Source: Gemmatimonadota bacterium (GTDB taxonomy: Bacteria > Gemmatimonadota > Gemmatimonadetes > Palauibacterales > Palauibacteraceae). Taken from it: DNA of 8,928 nt. Below the pieces are notes generated by a model. It was not told the DNA's origin. It saw only the letters and a program-made list of their open reading frames with translations, and did not search any database. The stretch covers positions 1 through 8,928 of the forward strand of contig JABDQB010000126.1 in the NCBI GenBank assembly GCA_013042495.1. The letters run 5' to 3'. Both the position numbers and the translations under genes were made by a program. This document shows positions 1 through 7,254 of the stretch, piece by piece (position 1 is the first letter of the stretch; every line of letters starts with the position of its first letter).

Positions 1-6
1 TATCTG

Positions 7-3000
7 ATGTCTTTCGTTCATCTTCATTGCCATAGTGAGTATTCGCTCCTCGACGGGGCCAATCGGATCGACGACCTGATCGGCCAGGCCGTCTCCATGA
101 GCATGCCGGCCCTCGCTATCACGGATCACGGCAACCTGCACGGGGCCTGGGAGTTCCAGGAAAAGGCCAGGAAGAAGAAGATCAAGCCGATCATCGGCTT
201 CGAGGCCTATGTCGCGTACGGCGATCGGCGGCAGAAGGAGAGACCCAAGGACGCCCCGGCCGAATACGCGCATCTCGTGGTCCTGGCCCGCGACCTGACA
301 GGCTACCGGAACCTCGTCCGGCTCTCGTCCCGCGGATACACGGAAGGTTTCTACCGCAAACCTCGCCTCGATCACGAGATCCTCGCGGAGCATAACGAGG
401 GATTGATCGTGCTCAGCGCGTGTCTCTCGGGTGAAGTGGCGAAGAACCTCCAGTTCGGCCGTTACGACCGGGCCAAAGAGGCCGCGGAGTTCTACGCCCG
501 CACCTTTCCCGATCGATACTACCTCGAGGTGCAGGACCACGGCATCAAGGGCCAGGACGAGGTCAACGCCGGGGTGTTTCAGCTCTCCGATGAGCTCGGA
601 CTCCCGGTCGTCCTGACCAACGATGCGCACTACCTGCGCCGCGAAGACGCGGACATGCACGACACGCTTCTGTGCATCGGCACGGGGGTGCTGAAGAGCG
701 ACCCCAACCGGCTCTCGTTCGACGGCGAGGAGTCCTACTTCAAGTCGGCCGACGAGATGGCCGAGCTGTTCCCCGATCGCCCGGAATTGATGTCCAACAC
801 GGTGGCCATCGCAGAGTCCTGCGGGATCCGGTTCGAGAAGAAGCACCATCTCCCGGGCTTCCCCGTTCCGCCGGAATTCGCGGACGACATAGCGCACCTG
901 CGTCACCTGGCGGAAGAGGGCGCGCTTGAACGCTTCGGAGATCCGCTGCCCGATGAAGTGCGCGAGCGCCTGGACTACGAGCTCGGGGTGATCGCGAAGA
1001 CGGGATACGCCGGGTATTTCTTGATCACCTGGGATTTCTGCCGCGCTGCGCGCGAACTGGACATCCCGGTCGGTCCCGGTCGAGGATCCGCGGCCGGTTC
1101 GATCGTGGCCTACGCTCTCCGGATCACCGACGTGGACCCGCTCGAGTTCGACCTTCTGTTCGAGCGCTTTCTCAACCCCGAGCGCGTGTCGATGCCGGAC
1201 ATCGACATCGACTTCTGCTACGAACGTCGCGGCCGGATCATCGACTACGTGCGCGAGAAATACGGCTCGGATTCCGTCGGCCAGATCATCACCTTCGGGA
1301 CCATGCAGGCCCGGGCCGCGGTGCGCGACGTGGGGCGCGTGCTGGAATTCACGCCTGTGGAGCAGGACAAGCTGGCCAAGTTGATTCCCAACTCCCCCGG
1401 GTTTTCGCTGTCGATCGGCGAGGCGGTGGAGAAGGTCAAGGAACTGAAGGACCTCTACAAGAGAGACCCGCGGGCCCACCAGCTCCTGGACTACGGCAGG
1501 GCCATCGAGGGCCTTTCGAGACATGCTTCGGTCCACGCGGCCGGCGTCGTGATCGCCCCCGGACCGCTGGACGAGTACGTGCCCGTGTGCCGGGACGCGA
1601 AGAACGGCGGCCAGGTCATCACCCAGTACGACATGGTGGCACTCGAAAAGGCCGGGATGCTCAAGATGGATTTCCTCGGCCTTAGAACGCTCACGGTGAT
1701 CCACGATGCCGAGGGAGCCATCCACCGGCGACATGGGGTGGATATCGACTGGGATGAAATCGGACTGGACGATCCCGGCGTGTACGAGATGCTCGCGACG
1801 GGTGGCACCCCTGGCGTGTTCCAGTTCGAGTCCTCGCTCGCCACCGAGAAGCTTCGCGCCATGCGGTGCGACCGGTTCGACGACCTGATCGCGGTGAACG
1901 CGCTGATTCGTCCAGGGCCGCTGGATACGGGCATGACGGACGTGTTCATCAAGCGCAAGCGAGGCTTCGAGCCGGTAGAGTATCCGGTCCCCGAGCTCGC
2001 GGAAGTGCTTGATACGACGTACGGCGTGATTACCTACCAGGAGCAGGTGATGCGCGTCGCCAACGTGCTGGGCGGATTCTCTCTCTCCGAAGCCGACGTG
2101 CTCCGGAAGGCGGTCGGAAAGAAGGACGCCGCTCTGACGAAGAAGGTCCTGGATGAATTCCAGAAGCGGGCGATCGAGAGAGGGACGCCGAAGCGGAAAG
2201 CCGCCGAGATCGCCGACCTCATCCGGACGTTCGGCCGATATGGATTCAACAAGGCGCATTCGGTGGCGTACGCCTTGATCTCGTACCGCACGGCGTGGCT
2301 CCGCAGGCACTACCCGGCCGAGTTCATGGCGGCGCTCCTCAGCTCCATCATCGACAACACGGACAAGGTCGTGCGGTACATCACCACCGCCCGGGCGATG
2401 GAGCTCGAAGTCCTGCCGCCAAGCGTCACCGAATCGCGGTACAAGTTCACCGTCGTGGACGATCGGCGGATTCGGTTCGGTCTGGGGGCCATCAAGGGAG
2501 TCGGAGAGTCGGCCATCCGGTCCATCACGGAGGCGCGCGAGGACAAACCGTTCGAATCGCTGTTCGACTTCTGCCAGCGCATCGACCTGCGACTCAACAA
2601 CAAGCGCGTCCTCGAGTGCCTGATCTCTTCGGGAGCGCTGGACGAGTTCGGGGAGCGCGGCGCGATGAAAGCCGCACTCGAGACCGTTCTGTCCGAGGCG
2701 CAGCTCCGGCAGCGCGAGCACGACACGGGGCAGGAGTCGCTGTTCGGTTCAGCCGACTCGGTGGAACGCCGGGACCCGCAGTTGCCGAGGACGGCACCCC
2801 TCACCGAGGCCGAGCGACTGAAGGACGAAAAGGCCGTTCTCGGATTCTACATCTCGGGTCACCCCCTCGAGCGCTACCGTGACCTGGTCGAGATGTTCGC
2901 GCTGGAAGCCAATACGGCGACGGTGCCCGAACTCAGGGATCGCCGCGTGGAACTCGCGTGCGTGGTAACGTCGATGAGCGTCAACGTCGGTCGCAGCAGC

Positions 3001-3462
3001 GGGAAGGAATACTGCAAGCTCATCGTCGAGGACTTCCACGGTACGGCGGCGGCGATGGTCTTTGGCGATGTGTGGCAGGAGACGAAGCTGCTGTTCGCCG
3101 AGGATGCGCCGGTTTTGATCGAGGGCCAGGTGTCCGGAAACTCGCGAGATGAAGAGAATCCCCCCATCTTTGTCGATTCGGTCCAGTTGCTCAAAGGCAT
3201 GGACGCGAGTGGTGGGATCGCCGTGTGCATCGAGCTCCGCGAGGGGGACGAGGCGCACCCGGGCGAGTTCACGAACGTGCGCGAGGTGCTGGCATCGGCA
3301 CCGGGAGACGGGGCCCTTTACCTCAGGTGGCACGCGGAGGGCAACGGGGTCGAGCCCCCGATGCTCGCTTCGAGCTCGCTCAAGGTCGCGCCGTCTGCGA
3401 CACTGCTCGCGGACCTCAGGGCTCTGCTGGGCAGGGAGCGAGTACACCTGATCCGCGGATAG
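7..3462 (+). CDS. dnaE: DNA polymerase III subunit alpha (DnaE, C-family replicative polymerase)
   Basis: Catalytic subunit of the replicative DNA polymerase, acting in the cytoplasm at the fork with the beta clamp and clamp loader. The 1151 residues are close to the 1160 of E. coli DnaE. Order of parts: PHP domain at about 1-275, with HxH at 7/9, D16, H41, E66, H89, C139, D206 and H208; nucleotide-site motif GPGRGS at 356-361; catalytic acidic motif PDIDIDF at 397-403 (D400, D402) with the third aspartate D555 in KMDFLGLRT, the same number as in E. coli; helix-hairpin-helix GVG at 831-833; a clamp-binding QESLF at 909-913; and an OB fold from about 979. The ATG at 7 gives the usual family N-terminus (MSFVHLHCHSEYS), but only 6 bases precede it, so promoter and RBS are outside the window. 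The PHP residues lost in E. coli are all present, which suggests an active proofreading exonuclease. No frameshift or truncation is visible. Confidence 0.98.
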   Translation: MSFVHLHCHSEYSLLDGANRIDDLIGQAVSMSMPALAITDHGNLHGAWEFQEKARKKKIKPIIGFEAYVAYGDRRQKERPKDAPAEYAHLVVLARDLTGYRNLVRLSSRGYTEGFYRKPRLDHEILAEHNEGLIVLSACLSGEVAKNLQFGRYDRAKEAAEFYARTFPDRYYLEVQDHGIKGQDEVNAGVFQLSDELGLPVVLTNDAHYLRREDADMHDTLLCIGTGVLKSDPNRLSFDGEESYFKSADEMAELFPDRPELMSNTVAIAESCGIRFEKKHHLPGFPVPPEFADDIAHLRHLAEEGALERFGDPLPDEVRERLDYELGVIAKTGYAGYFLITWDFCRAARELDIPVGPGRGSAAGSIVAYALRITDVDPLEFDLLFERFLNPERVSMPDIDIDFCYERRGRIIDYVREKYGSDSVGQIITFGTMQARAAVRDVGRVLEFTPVEQDKLAKLIPNSPGFSLSIGEAVEKVKELKDLYKRDPRAHQLLDYGRAIEGLSRHASVHAAGVVIAPGPLDEYVPVCRDAKNGGQVITQYDMVALEKAGMLKMDFLGLRTLTVIHDAEGAIHRRHGVDIDWDEIGLDDPGVYEMLATGGTPGVFQFESSLATEKLRAMRCDRFDDLIAVNALIRPGPLDTGMTDVFIKRKRGFEPVEYPVPELAEVLDTTYGVITYQEQVMRVANVLGGFSLSEADVLRKAVGKKDAALTKKVLDEFQKRAIERGTPKRKAAEIADLIRTFGRYGFNKAHSVAYALISYRTAWLRRHYPAEFMAALLSSIIDNTDKVVRYITTARAMELEVLPPSVTESRYKFTVVDDRRIRFGLGAIKGVGESAIRSITEAREDKPFESLFDFCQRIDLRLNNKRVLECLISSGALDEFGERGAMKAALETVLSEAQLRQREHDTGQESLFGSADSVERRDPQLPRTAPLTEAERLKDEKAVLGFYISGHPLERYRDLVEMFALEANTATVPELRDRRVELACVVTSMSVNVGRSSGKEYCKLIVEDFHGTAAAMVFGDVWQETKLLFAEDAPVLIEGQVSGNSRDEENPPIFVDSVQLLKGMDASGGIAVCIELREGDEAHPGEFTNVREVLASAPGDGALYLRWHAEGNGVEPPMLASSSLKVAPSATLLADLRALLGRERVHLIRG

Positions 3463-3466
3463 AGGG

Positions 3467-4420
3467 ATGAGCGAAACGACGCAGGCAGGACAGTCGGAGA
3501 TGAAGAAGCACCTCGAGGAGCTGCGCACCCTCGCCCAGGAGCGAGGAATAGACGTCAGCGGCGAGATGCTCGAACTGGAGAGGCGTATCGAAAACTCGGA
3601 GCCGGTCGAACCGACGCGGTACGATCGCGTGCAGCTGGCGCGTCACCAGGAGCGTCCGTTCACGCTCGATTACATCCGGATGATGTGCGACGACTTCGTG
3701 GAGTTGCACGGTGACCGGAAGTTCCGAGACGATCCGGCCATGGTCGGGGGTTGGGCGACCCTCGATGGACGATCCGTAATGATCATCGGCCAGCAAAAGG
3801 GCCGTGACATGAAGGAAAACCTGCGGCGGAACTTTGGGTCGCCGCATCCCGAGGGCTATCGGAAGGCCGAGCGACTGATGCTCATGGCGGAGAAGTTCGG
3901 CCGCCCGGTGATCACGCTGGTCGACACGCAGGGCGCCTATCCGGGAATCGGTGCGGAAGAGAGAGGCCAGGCCGAGGCCATCGCCCGGAACCTGTTCGTC
4001 ATGGCCGGACTCGGCGTACCGATCGTCTCCGCGATCATCGGAGAAGGGGGAAGCGGCGGCGCTCTCGGCATCGCCGTGGCGGACCGCGTTCTCATGCTGG
4101 ACAATGCGATCTACTCGGTGATTTCCCCTGAAGGCTGCGCGGCCATCCTGTGGCGGAGCCGGGACATGGCCTCCGATGCGGCCGAGGCGCTGAAGCTCAC
4201 GGCGTCGGACCTGGCTGACTCGGGTATCATCGACGAAGTCGTGAAAGAGCCCCCGGGCGGCGCTCACTTGCACCCCGAAGGAGCGGCGCAGGCGCTGCGC
4301 GAGGCTCTCATAAGGCATCTCGCGGAACTCGACGGGCTGAACGCGCCACAACTCGTTGAAGCGCGCCGGGCGAAGTTCTACGCCATGGGTGCTTTCGAGG
4401 AGCCGGGCGCGGATGGCTGA
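3467..4420 (+). CDS. accA: Acetyl-CoA carboxylase carboxyltransferase subunit alpha (AccA)
   Basis: The alpha half of the carboxyltransferase, which with AccD moves CO2 from carboxybiotin-AccB to acetyl-CoA to make malonyl-CoA, the first committed step of fatty-acid synthesis. The protein has 317 residues (E. coli 319). It has the expected N-terminal helices (about 12-45), then the crotonase-like core: QLARHQERPFTLDYIR, IIGQQKGRDMKEN, RNFG.PHPEGYRKA, DTQGAYPGIGAEERGQ (from 153), the glycine-rich GEGGSGGAL (192-200) and YSVISPEGCAAILW (216-229). These match AccA almost residue for residue; Q155 replaces the proline of E. coli DTPGAYPG. The gene starts 4 nt after the dnaE stop, so the two are probably co-transcribed. 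A weak GGA lies 7 nt upstream of the ATG at 3467. An in-frame ATG at 3500 has AGGA 9 nt upstream and is a possible alternative start, but homology to other AccA N-termini favours 3467. accD is not in the window. Confidence 0.97.
   Translation: MSETTQAGQSEMKKHLEELRTLAQERGIDVSGEMLELERRIENSEPVEPTRYDRVQLARHQERPFTLDYIRMMCDDFVELHGDRKFRDDPAMVGGWATLDGRSVMIIGQQKGRDMKENLRRNFGSPHPEGYRKAERLMLMAEKFGRPVITLVDTQGAYPGIGAEERGQAEAIARNLFVMAGLGVPIVSAIIGEGGSGGALGIAVADRVLMLDNAIYSVISPEGCAAILWRSRDMASDAAEALKLTASDLADSGIIDEVVKEPPGGAHLHPEGAAQALREALIRHLAELDGLNAPQLVEARRAKFYAMGAFEEPGADG
4397..4402 (+). promoter_or_regulatory. Shine-Dalgarno site for ricT inside the accA end
   Basis: GAGGAG lies 10 nt before the ATG at 4413, within the last codons of accA. 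It is the best ribosome site near this gene and is the reason to choose ATG 4413 over the in-frame TTG at 4356. The start overlaps the accA stop by 8 nt, so translational coupling is likely. Confidence 0.6.
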
Positions 4421-5444
4421 AGATAGGCGTCGGCCGAGTGGCCGGCGCGGGCGATCGAGCCCACGCCCCATATCCAACGGACGCAGCGGGACCAGCCGCC
4501 CGGTGCCGTCCCACCCGGCTCCACGCCCCATTTCCGAATTGGGGTCCGCGGCAAGCGGAAGCAGCAGGGTATTCCAGATCGCCCAGGTGATGTTCAGGGG
4601 TGTTCGCTCCGACTACTACAGCTACAGGGGCGAAGTCCCGCTCGAGGCCAACGAGTACGTAATCGTAGAGGCCGATCGGGGCCAGGACCTGGGGTGGATC
4701 CGGCGGGCGGTGAACGGTGAGAAACACAGTTGCGAAGGCGGGTGCGATCACGCGCACCACGGCCCCGTAGTCCCACCGGCTCGCAAGGTCCTCCGACGAG
4801 CATCCCCTGCCGACGTCGAACGCCGGCTCAGGCTGGACGAGAGCGAGGCGGAAATCAGGTCACGCACTCGGGCCCTGGTGCAACGTCATCGCCTGAAGAT
4901 GAAGGTGAGCGAGGCCGAGTGGCAGTGGGATCGGAACAAGCTCACCGTGTACTTCACCGCCGAGAAGCGCGTGGACTTCCGGACGCTGGTGAAGGAGATG
5001 GCCCGAACGTTCAAGACGCGCATCGAGCTTCGGCAGATCGGCGTCCGTGACGAGGCCAAACGCCTGGGCGGGATCGGACGCTGCGGGCGCGAGCTTTGCT
5101 GCCGGCTGTGGCTTCCCGAGATTGAGCCCGTGACCCTGCAACTGGCCAAGGACCAGGGTCTTTCCCTCAACCCCGCCCAGATATCCGGCGCGTGTGGACG
5201 GCTGATGTCCTGCTTGCGCTACGAGCACGAGCAGTACGTCCAGGCCCGGAAGCGTTTTCCGAAGGTCGGAAAGCGACTGGAAACGAGCCGGGGACAGGAA
5301 GAGGTTACGGGTTGGGATCTGTTCCGGGAGACCATCTCTTTGCGGGGCCGGGAAGGCGAAACTCGGACGGTCGGGCTGGATGACCTCAAGTCCGAGACCG
5401 TGACCGTCAGGAAAGGCCGTGGCCGGGCGGAATCACCCGACTGA
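4413..5444 (+). CDS. ricT: PSP1-domain protein, RicT (YaaT) family
   Basis: Homologue of B. subtilis RicT, a part of the RicA-RicF-RicT complex that binds Fe-S clusters and aids RNase Y-dependent mRNA processing; its role in other phyla is poorly known. The 343 residues begin with about 50 residues rich in Arg, Ser, Pro and Gly that look disordered. The PSP1 region runs from about 53 (VFQIAQVMFRG) to 290. Diagnostic stretches are FTAEKRVDFRTLVKEMA, FKTRIELRQIGVRDEAK, LGGIG.CGRELCC, KDQGLSLNP and ISGACGRLM, nearly identical to the B. subtilis protein. Cysteines are C224, C229, C230, C261 and C267; the usual second-last cysteine of the C-terminal CC pair is Ser266. The last 30 residues are charged. 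The start is the ATG overlapping the accA stop, with GAGGAG upstream; a TTG at 4356 would add 19 residues without family support. Location between accA and metG suggests cytoplasmic housekeeping; the RicA/RicF partners are not seen here. Identity is sure, function inferred. Confidence 0.93.
   Translation: MAEDRRRPSGRRGRSSPRPISNGRSGTSRPVPSHPAPRPISELGSAASGSSRVFQIAQVMFRGVRSDYYSYRGEVPLEANEYVIVEADRGQDLGWIRRAVNGEKHSCEGGCDHAHHGPVVPPARKVLRRASPADVERRLRLDESEAEIRSRTRALVQRHRLKMKVSEAEWQWDRNKLTVYFTAEKRVDFRTLVKEMARTFKTRIELRQIGVRDEAKRLGGIGRCGRELCCRLWLPEIEPVTLQLAKDQGLSLNPAQISGACGRLMSCLRYEHEQYVQARKRFPKVGKRLETSRGQEEVTGWDLFRETISLRGREGETRTVGLDDLKSETVTVRKGRGRAESPD
4461..4535 (+). repeat. Short imperfect direct repeat in the ricT N-terminal tail
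   Basis: The 15-nt unit CCACGCCCCATATCC at 4461-4475 recurs with one mismatch (T for A at the 12th base) at 4521-4535, exactly 60 nt later and in the same frame. Each copy encodes Pro-Arg-Pro-Ile-Ser, so the disordered tail of RicT carries PRPIS twice, 20 residues apart. The flanks do not match, so this is a small motif repeat and not a longer duplication. Confidence 0.6.
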
Positions 5445-5468
5445 GCCCATCTTCTTTCGCAGCAAACC

Positions 5469-5472
5469 GAGG
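5469..5472 (+). promoter_or_regulatory. Shine-Dalgarno site deciding the metG start
   Basis: GAGG ends 9 nt before the GTG at 5482. The GTG at 5419 lies inside ricT and has no comparable site at good distance. Together with the family N-terminus, this supports 5482 as the start. Confidence 0.5.
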
Positions 5473-5481
5473 CATCGCTCC

Positions 5482-7008
5482 GTGTCCCGATACTACCTGA
5501 CGACAGCCATCGACTACTCCAATGGTGATCCGCATATCGGGCATGCCTACGAGAAGGTGGGCGCCGATGTGGTAGCCCGTTTCCGTCGGTTGATGGGCGA
5601 GGACGTCCACTTCGTGATCGGCATGGACGAGCACGGGCAGAAGGTAGCGCAGGAGGCAGCGGCACAGGGTCGTTCGCCGCAGGAGCTGGTGGACGAGCTT
5701 GCGGCGCGCTTCCAGGATGTCTGGCAGCGCCTGAACATCTCGCACGACGATTTCATACGGACCACGGAACCGCGACACTCGCAGGCCGTGCAGGCTCTGG
5801 TCCGCAGGATTCGTGATACCGGGGACCTCTACCGGGACCGGTACGAGGGCTACTACTGCTCCGGGTGCGAAGCGTTCAAGCGCGAGGCGGAGCTTGAGGA
5901 CGGACGCTGTGCGATTCACCGATCGCGCGAGATCGAATGGACGGAAGAGGAGAACTGGTTCTTTCGCCTCTCCGCCTATCGTGATCGGCTGATCAAACAC
6001 GTCCAATCGAACCCGGAGTTCATCCAGCCGGAGAGCCGACGGAACGAGATCCTCCGTCTCCTGGAGGGTGGGCTGGATGACATCTCGGCTTCGCGCTCGC
6101 GGGTGGGATGGGGCGTTCCCTTCCCCGACGAGCCGGGACACACCGTGTACGTGTGGTTCGACGCTCTGCCCAACTACATCTCGGCAATCGGCTATCCGGC
6201 GGACGGTTTCGGCGACTGGTGGCCCGCGGCTCTGCACGTCATCGGAAAGGACATCACGCGCTTCCACTGCGTCATCTGGCCGGCGATGTTGATGTCGGCC
6301 GGTTTGGAGCTTCCCGAAACGGTGTGGGGCCACGGTTTCGTGAAGATTGGAGGCGGCAAGCTCTCCAAGTCAGAGGCGGCCCTGCTCGACCTCGACCAGC
6401 TGGTCGCACGGAACGGCCCGGACGCGTTCCGCTACTTCCTGTTGCGCGAGATTCCCTGGGATCGTGACCGGGATTTCGCGTCCGTGGACGCGTTTCTGCA
6501 GCAGTTCGACGAGCGTTACAATTCCGATCTCGCCAACGACCTCGGCAACTTGCTCAACCGTACCGTGAGCATGTCGCGCAAGTACCGGGACGGAGTCGTC
6601 AGCCGCACCGCTGATACCGGGCTGGACGCCCACATCGATTCGGCCGTCGACGCATACGGTAAGGCGATGCGCGAACACAGGTTGCACGACGGCCTGGACG
6701 CGGCCATGTCCATCGTCCGGGCCGCCAACGGTTTCATCGACTCGGAGCAGCCGTGGAAGCTGGCGAAAGACCCGACGCAGGAAGCCCGCCTGGACGACGT
6801 GCTGGCAGCGCTGGTGCGCGGTCTGGGAACCACGGCCGTCGTCCTGAGTCCCTTCATTCCGACGAAGGCCGGCGAGATCTGGAAACGCCTCGGCGGCGAC
6901 CAACTGCCCTCTCTGGCTGACCTTACGGCTGAGCTTCCGACCCTCCTTCCGGAGTCATGGGACACCGTTCTGTTCCCCCGGATCGAGAAGGAGCGGGACG
7001 GCGGCTGA
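5482..7008 (+). CDS. metG: Methionyl-tRNA synthetase (MetRS), short form
   Basis: Cytoplasmic class I aminoacyl-tRNA synthetase that charges tRNA(Met), including the initiator. From GTG 5482 the protein has 508 residues. The Rossmann fold starts at once (SRYYLTTAIDYSNGDPHIGHAY) with the HIGH motif at 18-21, then MDEHGQKVAQEA. A single zinc knuckle is formed by C126, C129, C143 and H146, as in the Thermus/Bacillus type and unlike the two-knuckle E. coli type. YVWFDALPNYISA and the second signature KLSKS (293-297, Leu for the usual Met) follow, then the anticodon-binding helical domain (about 345-480; RYNSDLANDLGNLLNR). It stops there, without the C-terminal tRNA-binding (Trbp111-like) domain of the long forms. 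The open frame reaches back to a GTG at 5419 within ricT, but those 21 extra residues look unrelated to the family. It lies 37 nt after ricT and is probably the last gene of the dnaE operon. Confidence 0.96.
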   Translation: MSRYYLTTAIDYSNGDPHIGHAYEKVGADVVARFRRLMGEDVHFVIGMDEHGQKVAQEAAAQGRSPQELVDELAARFQDVWQRLNISHDDFIRTTEPRHSQAVQALVRRIRDTGDLYRDRYEGYYCSGCEAFKREAELEDGRCAIHRSREIEWTEEENWFFRLSAYRDRLIKHVQSNPEFIQPESRRNEILRLLEGGLDDISASRSRVGWGVPFPDEPGHTVYVWFDALPNYISAIGYPADGFGDWWPAALHVIGKDITRFHCVIWPAMLMSAGLELPETVWGHGFVKIGGGKLSKSEAALLDLDQLVARNGPDAFRYFLLREIPWDRDRDFASVDAFLQQFDERYNSDLANDLGNLLNRTVSMSRKYRDGVVSRTADTGLDAHIDSAVDAYGKAMREHRLHDGLDAAMSIVRAANGFIDSEQPWKLAKDPTQEARLDDVLAALVRGLGTTAVVLSPFIPTKAGEIWKRLGGDQLPSLADLTAELPTLLPESWDTVLFPRIEKERDGG

Positions 7009-7018
7009 TCGGTCGCGC

Positions 7019-7048
7019 TTGACACCATCTCCCGGCCTGAATTAGTGT
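7019..7048 (+). promoter_or_regulatory. Candidate sigma-70-type promoter for the M23 peptidase gene
   Basis: A perfect -35 hexamer TTGACA (7019-7024) is followed after 18 nt by TAGTGT (7043-7048), which keeps the TA at the start and T at the end of a -10 box but differs in the middle. It starts 11 nt after the metG stop, in the only sizeable gap before the next gene. Transcription would begin near 7055 and give a leader of about 200 nt. The -35 is strong, the -10 moderate; inferred from sequence only. Confidence 0.5.
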
Positions 7049-7254
7049 GCCCCCGTCCCGCTCGGATCCGTCCGTTTCATCGGAGCCGAAGCCAAACTTT
7101 CCTTGCGCATGCACTTACGCTATTTCGGCGTATTGCCGTGTTTTCGTGCGTCGAGGCCCGCGTCTTGCTGGAGACTCGGGCAGGGGGAGTCGAATGGGCG
7201 GGATGGGCCGGTGAGACCGGCCGATCTGCAACGGATAGCAGGGTACGGAAAAAT
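7049..7254 (+). promoter_or_regulatory. Roughly 200-nt leader of the M23 gene with hairpins
   Basis: This stretch has no recognised gene. The reading frame of the following gene stays open back to 7045, but the residues encoded there look like noise (Arg/Ser/Ala-rich, no family match). Two inverted repeats stand out: TACGC/GCGTA at 7116-7132, and a stronger one at 7202-7226 in which GGCCGGT and ACCGGCC flank a GAG loop, extended by GAT/ATC across one G-G mismatch. The second ends 28 nt before the ATG, so it could affect translation or mRNA stability. I compared it by eye with the c-di-AMP (ydaO) and c-di-GMP riboswitch consensus and saw no convincing match. Confidence 0.35.

Noticed and set aside
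2749..3528. Minus-strand frame of 259 codons over the dnaE end
   Set aside because: Low-quality composition and opposite a conserved OB fold; explained by high G+C.
4356..4412. Upstream TTG start for ricT
   Set aside because: It would extend the protein 19 residues into accA with no family support, while ATG 4413 has GAGGAG at a good distance.
3416..4531. Long open frame of 371 codons on the minus strand opposite accA
   Set aside because: It mirrors accA in a G+C-rich region, its product is Arg/His/Leu-rich with no recognisable domain, and the plus strand has an unmistakable AccA.
5419..5481. Upstream GTG start for metG within ricT
   Set aside because: The family N-terminus begins right after GTG 5482, which has GAGG 9 nt upstream; the added 21 residues look like out-of-frame ricT.
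5407..6333. Open frame of 308 codons on the minus strand opposite metG
   Set aside because: It is a shadow of the MetRS codons; no domain or ribosome site is visible.
7045..7254. Upstream GTG start for the M23 protein, adding 70 residues
   Set aside because: It starts inside the -10 box of the likely promoter and the added residues do not resemble a signal or domain.
7080..7254. Possible c-di-AMP (ydaO) or c-di-GMP riboswitch before the M23 gene
   Set aside because: Considered because such elements precede cell-wall hydrolases elsewhere, but the conserved blocks of either consensus could not be found by eye.
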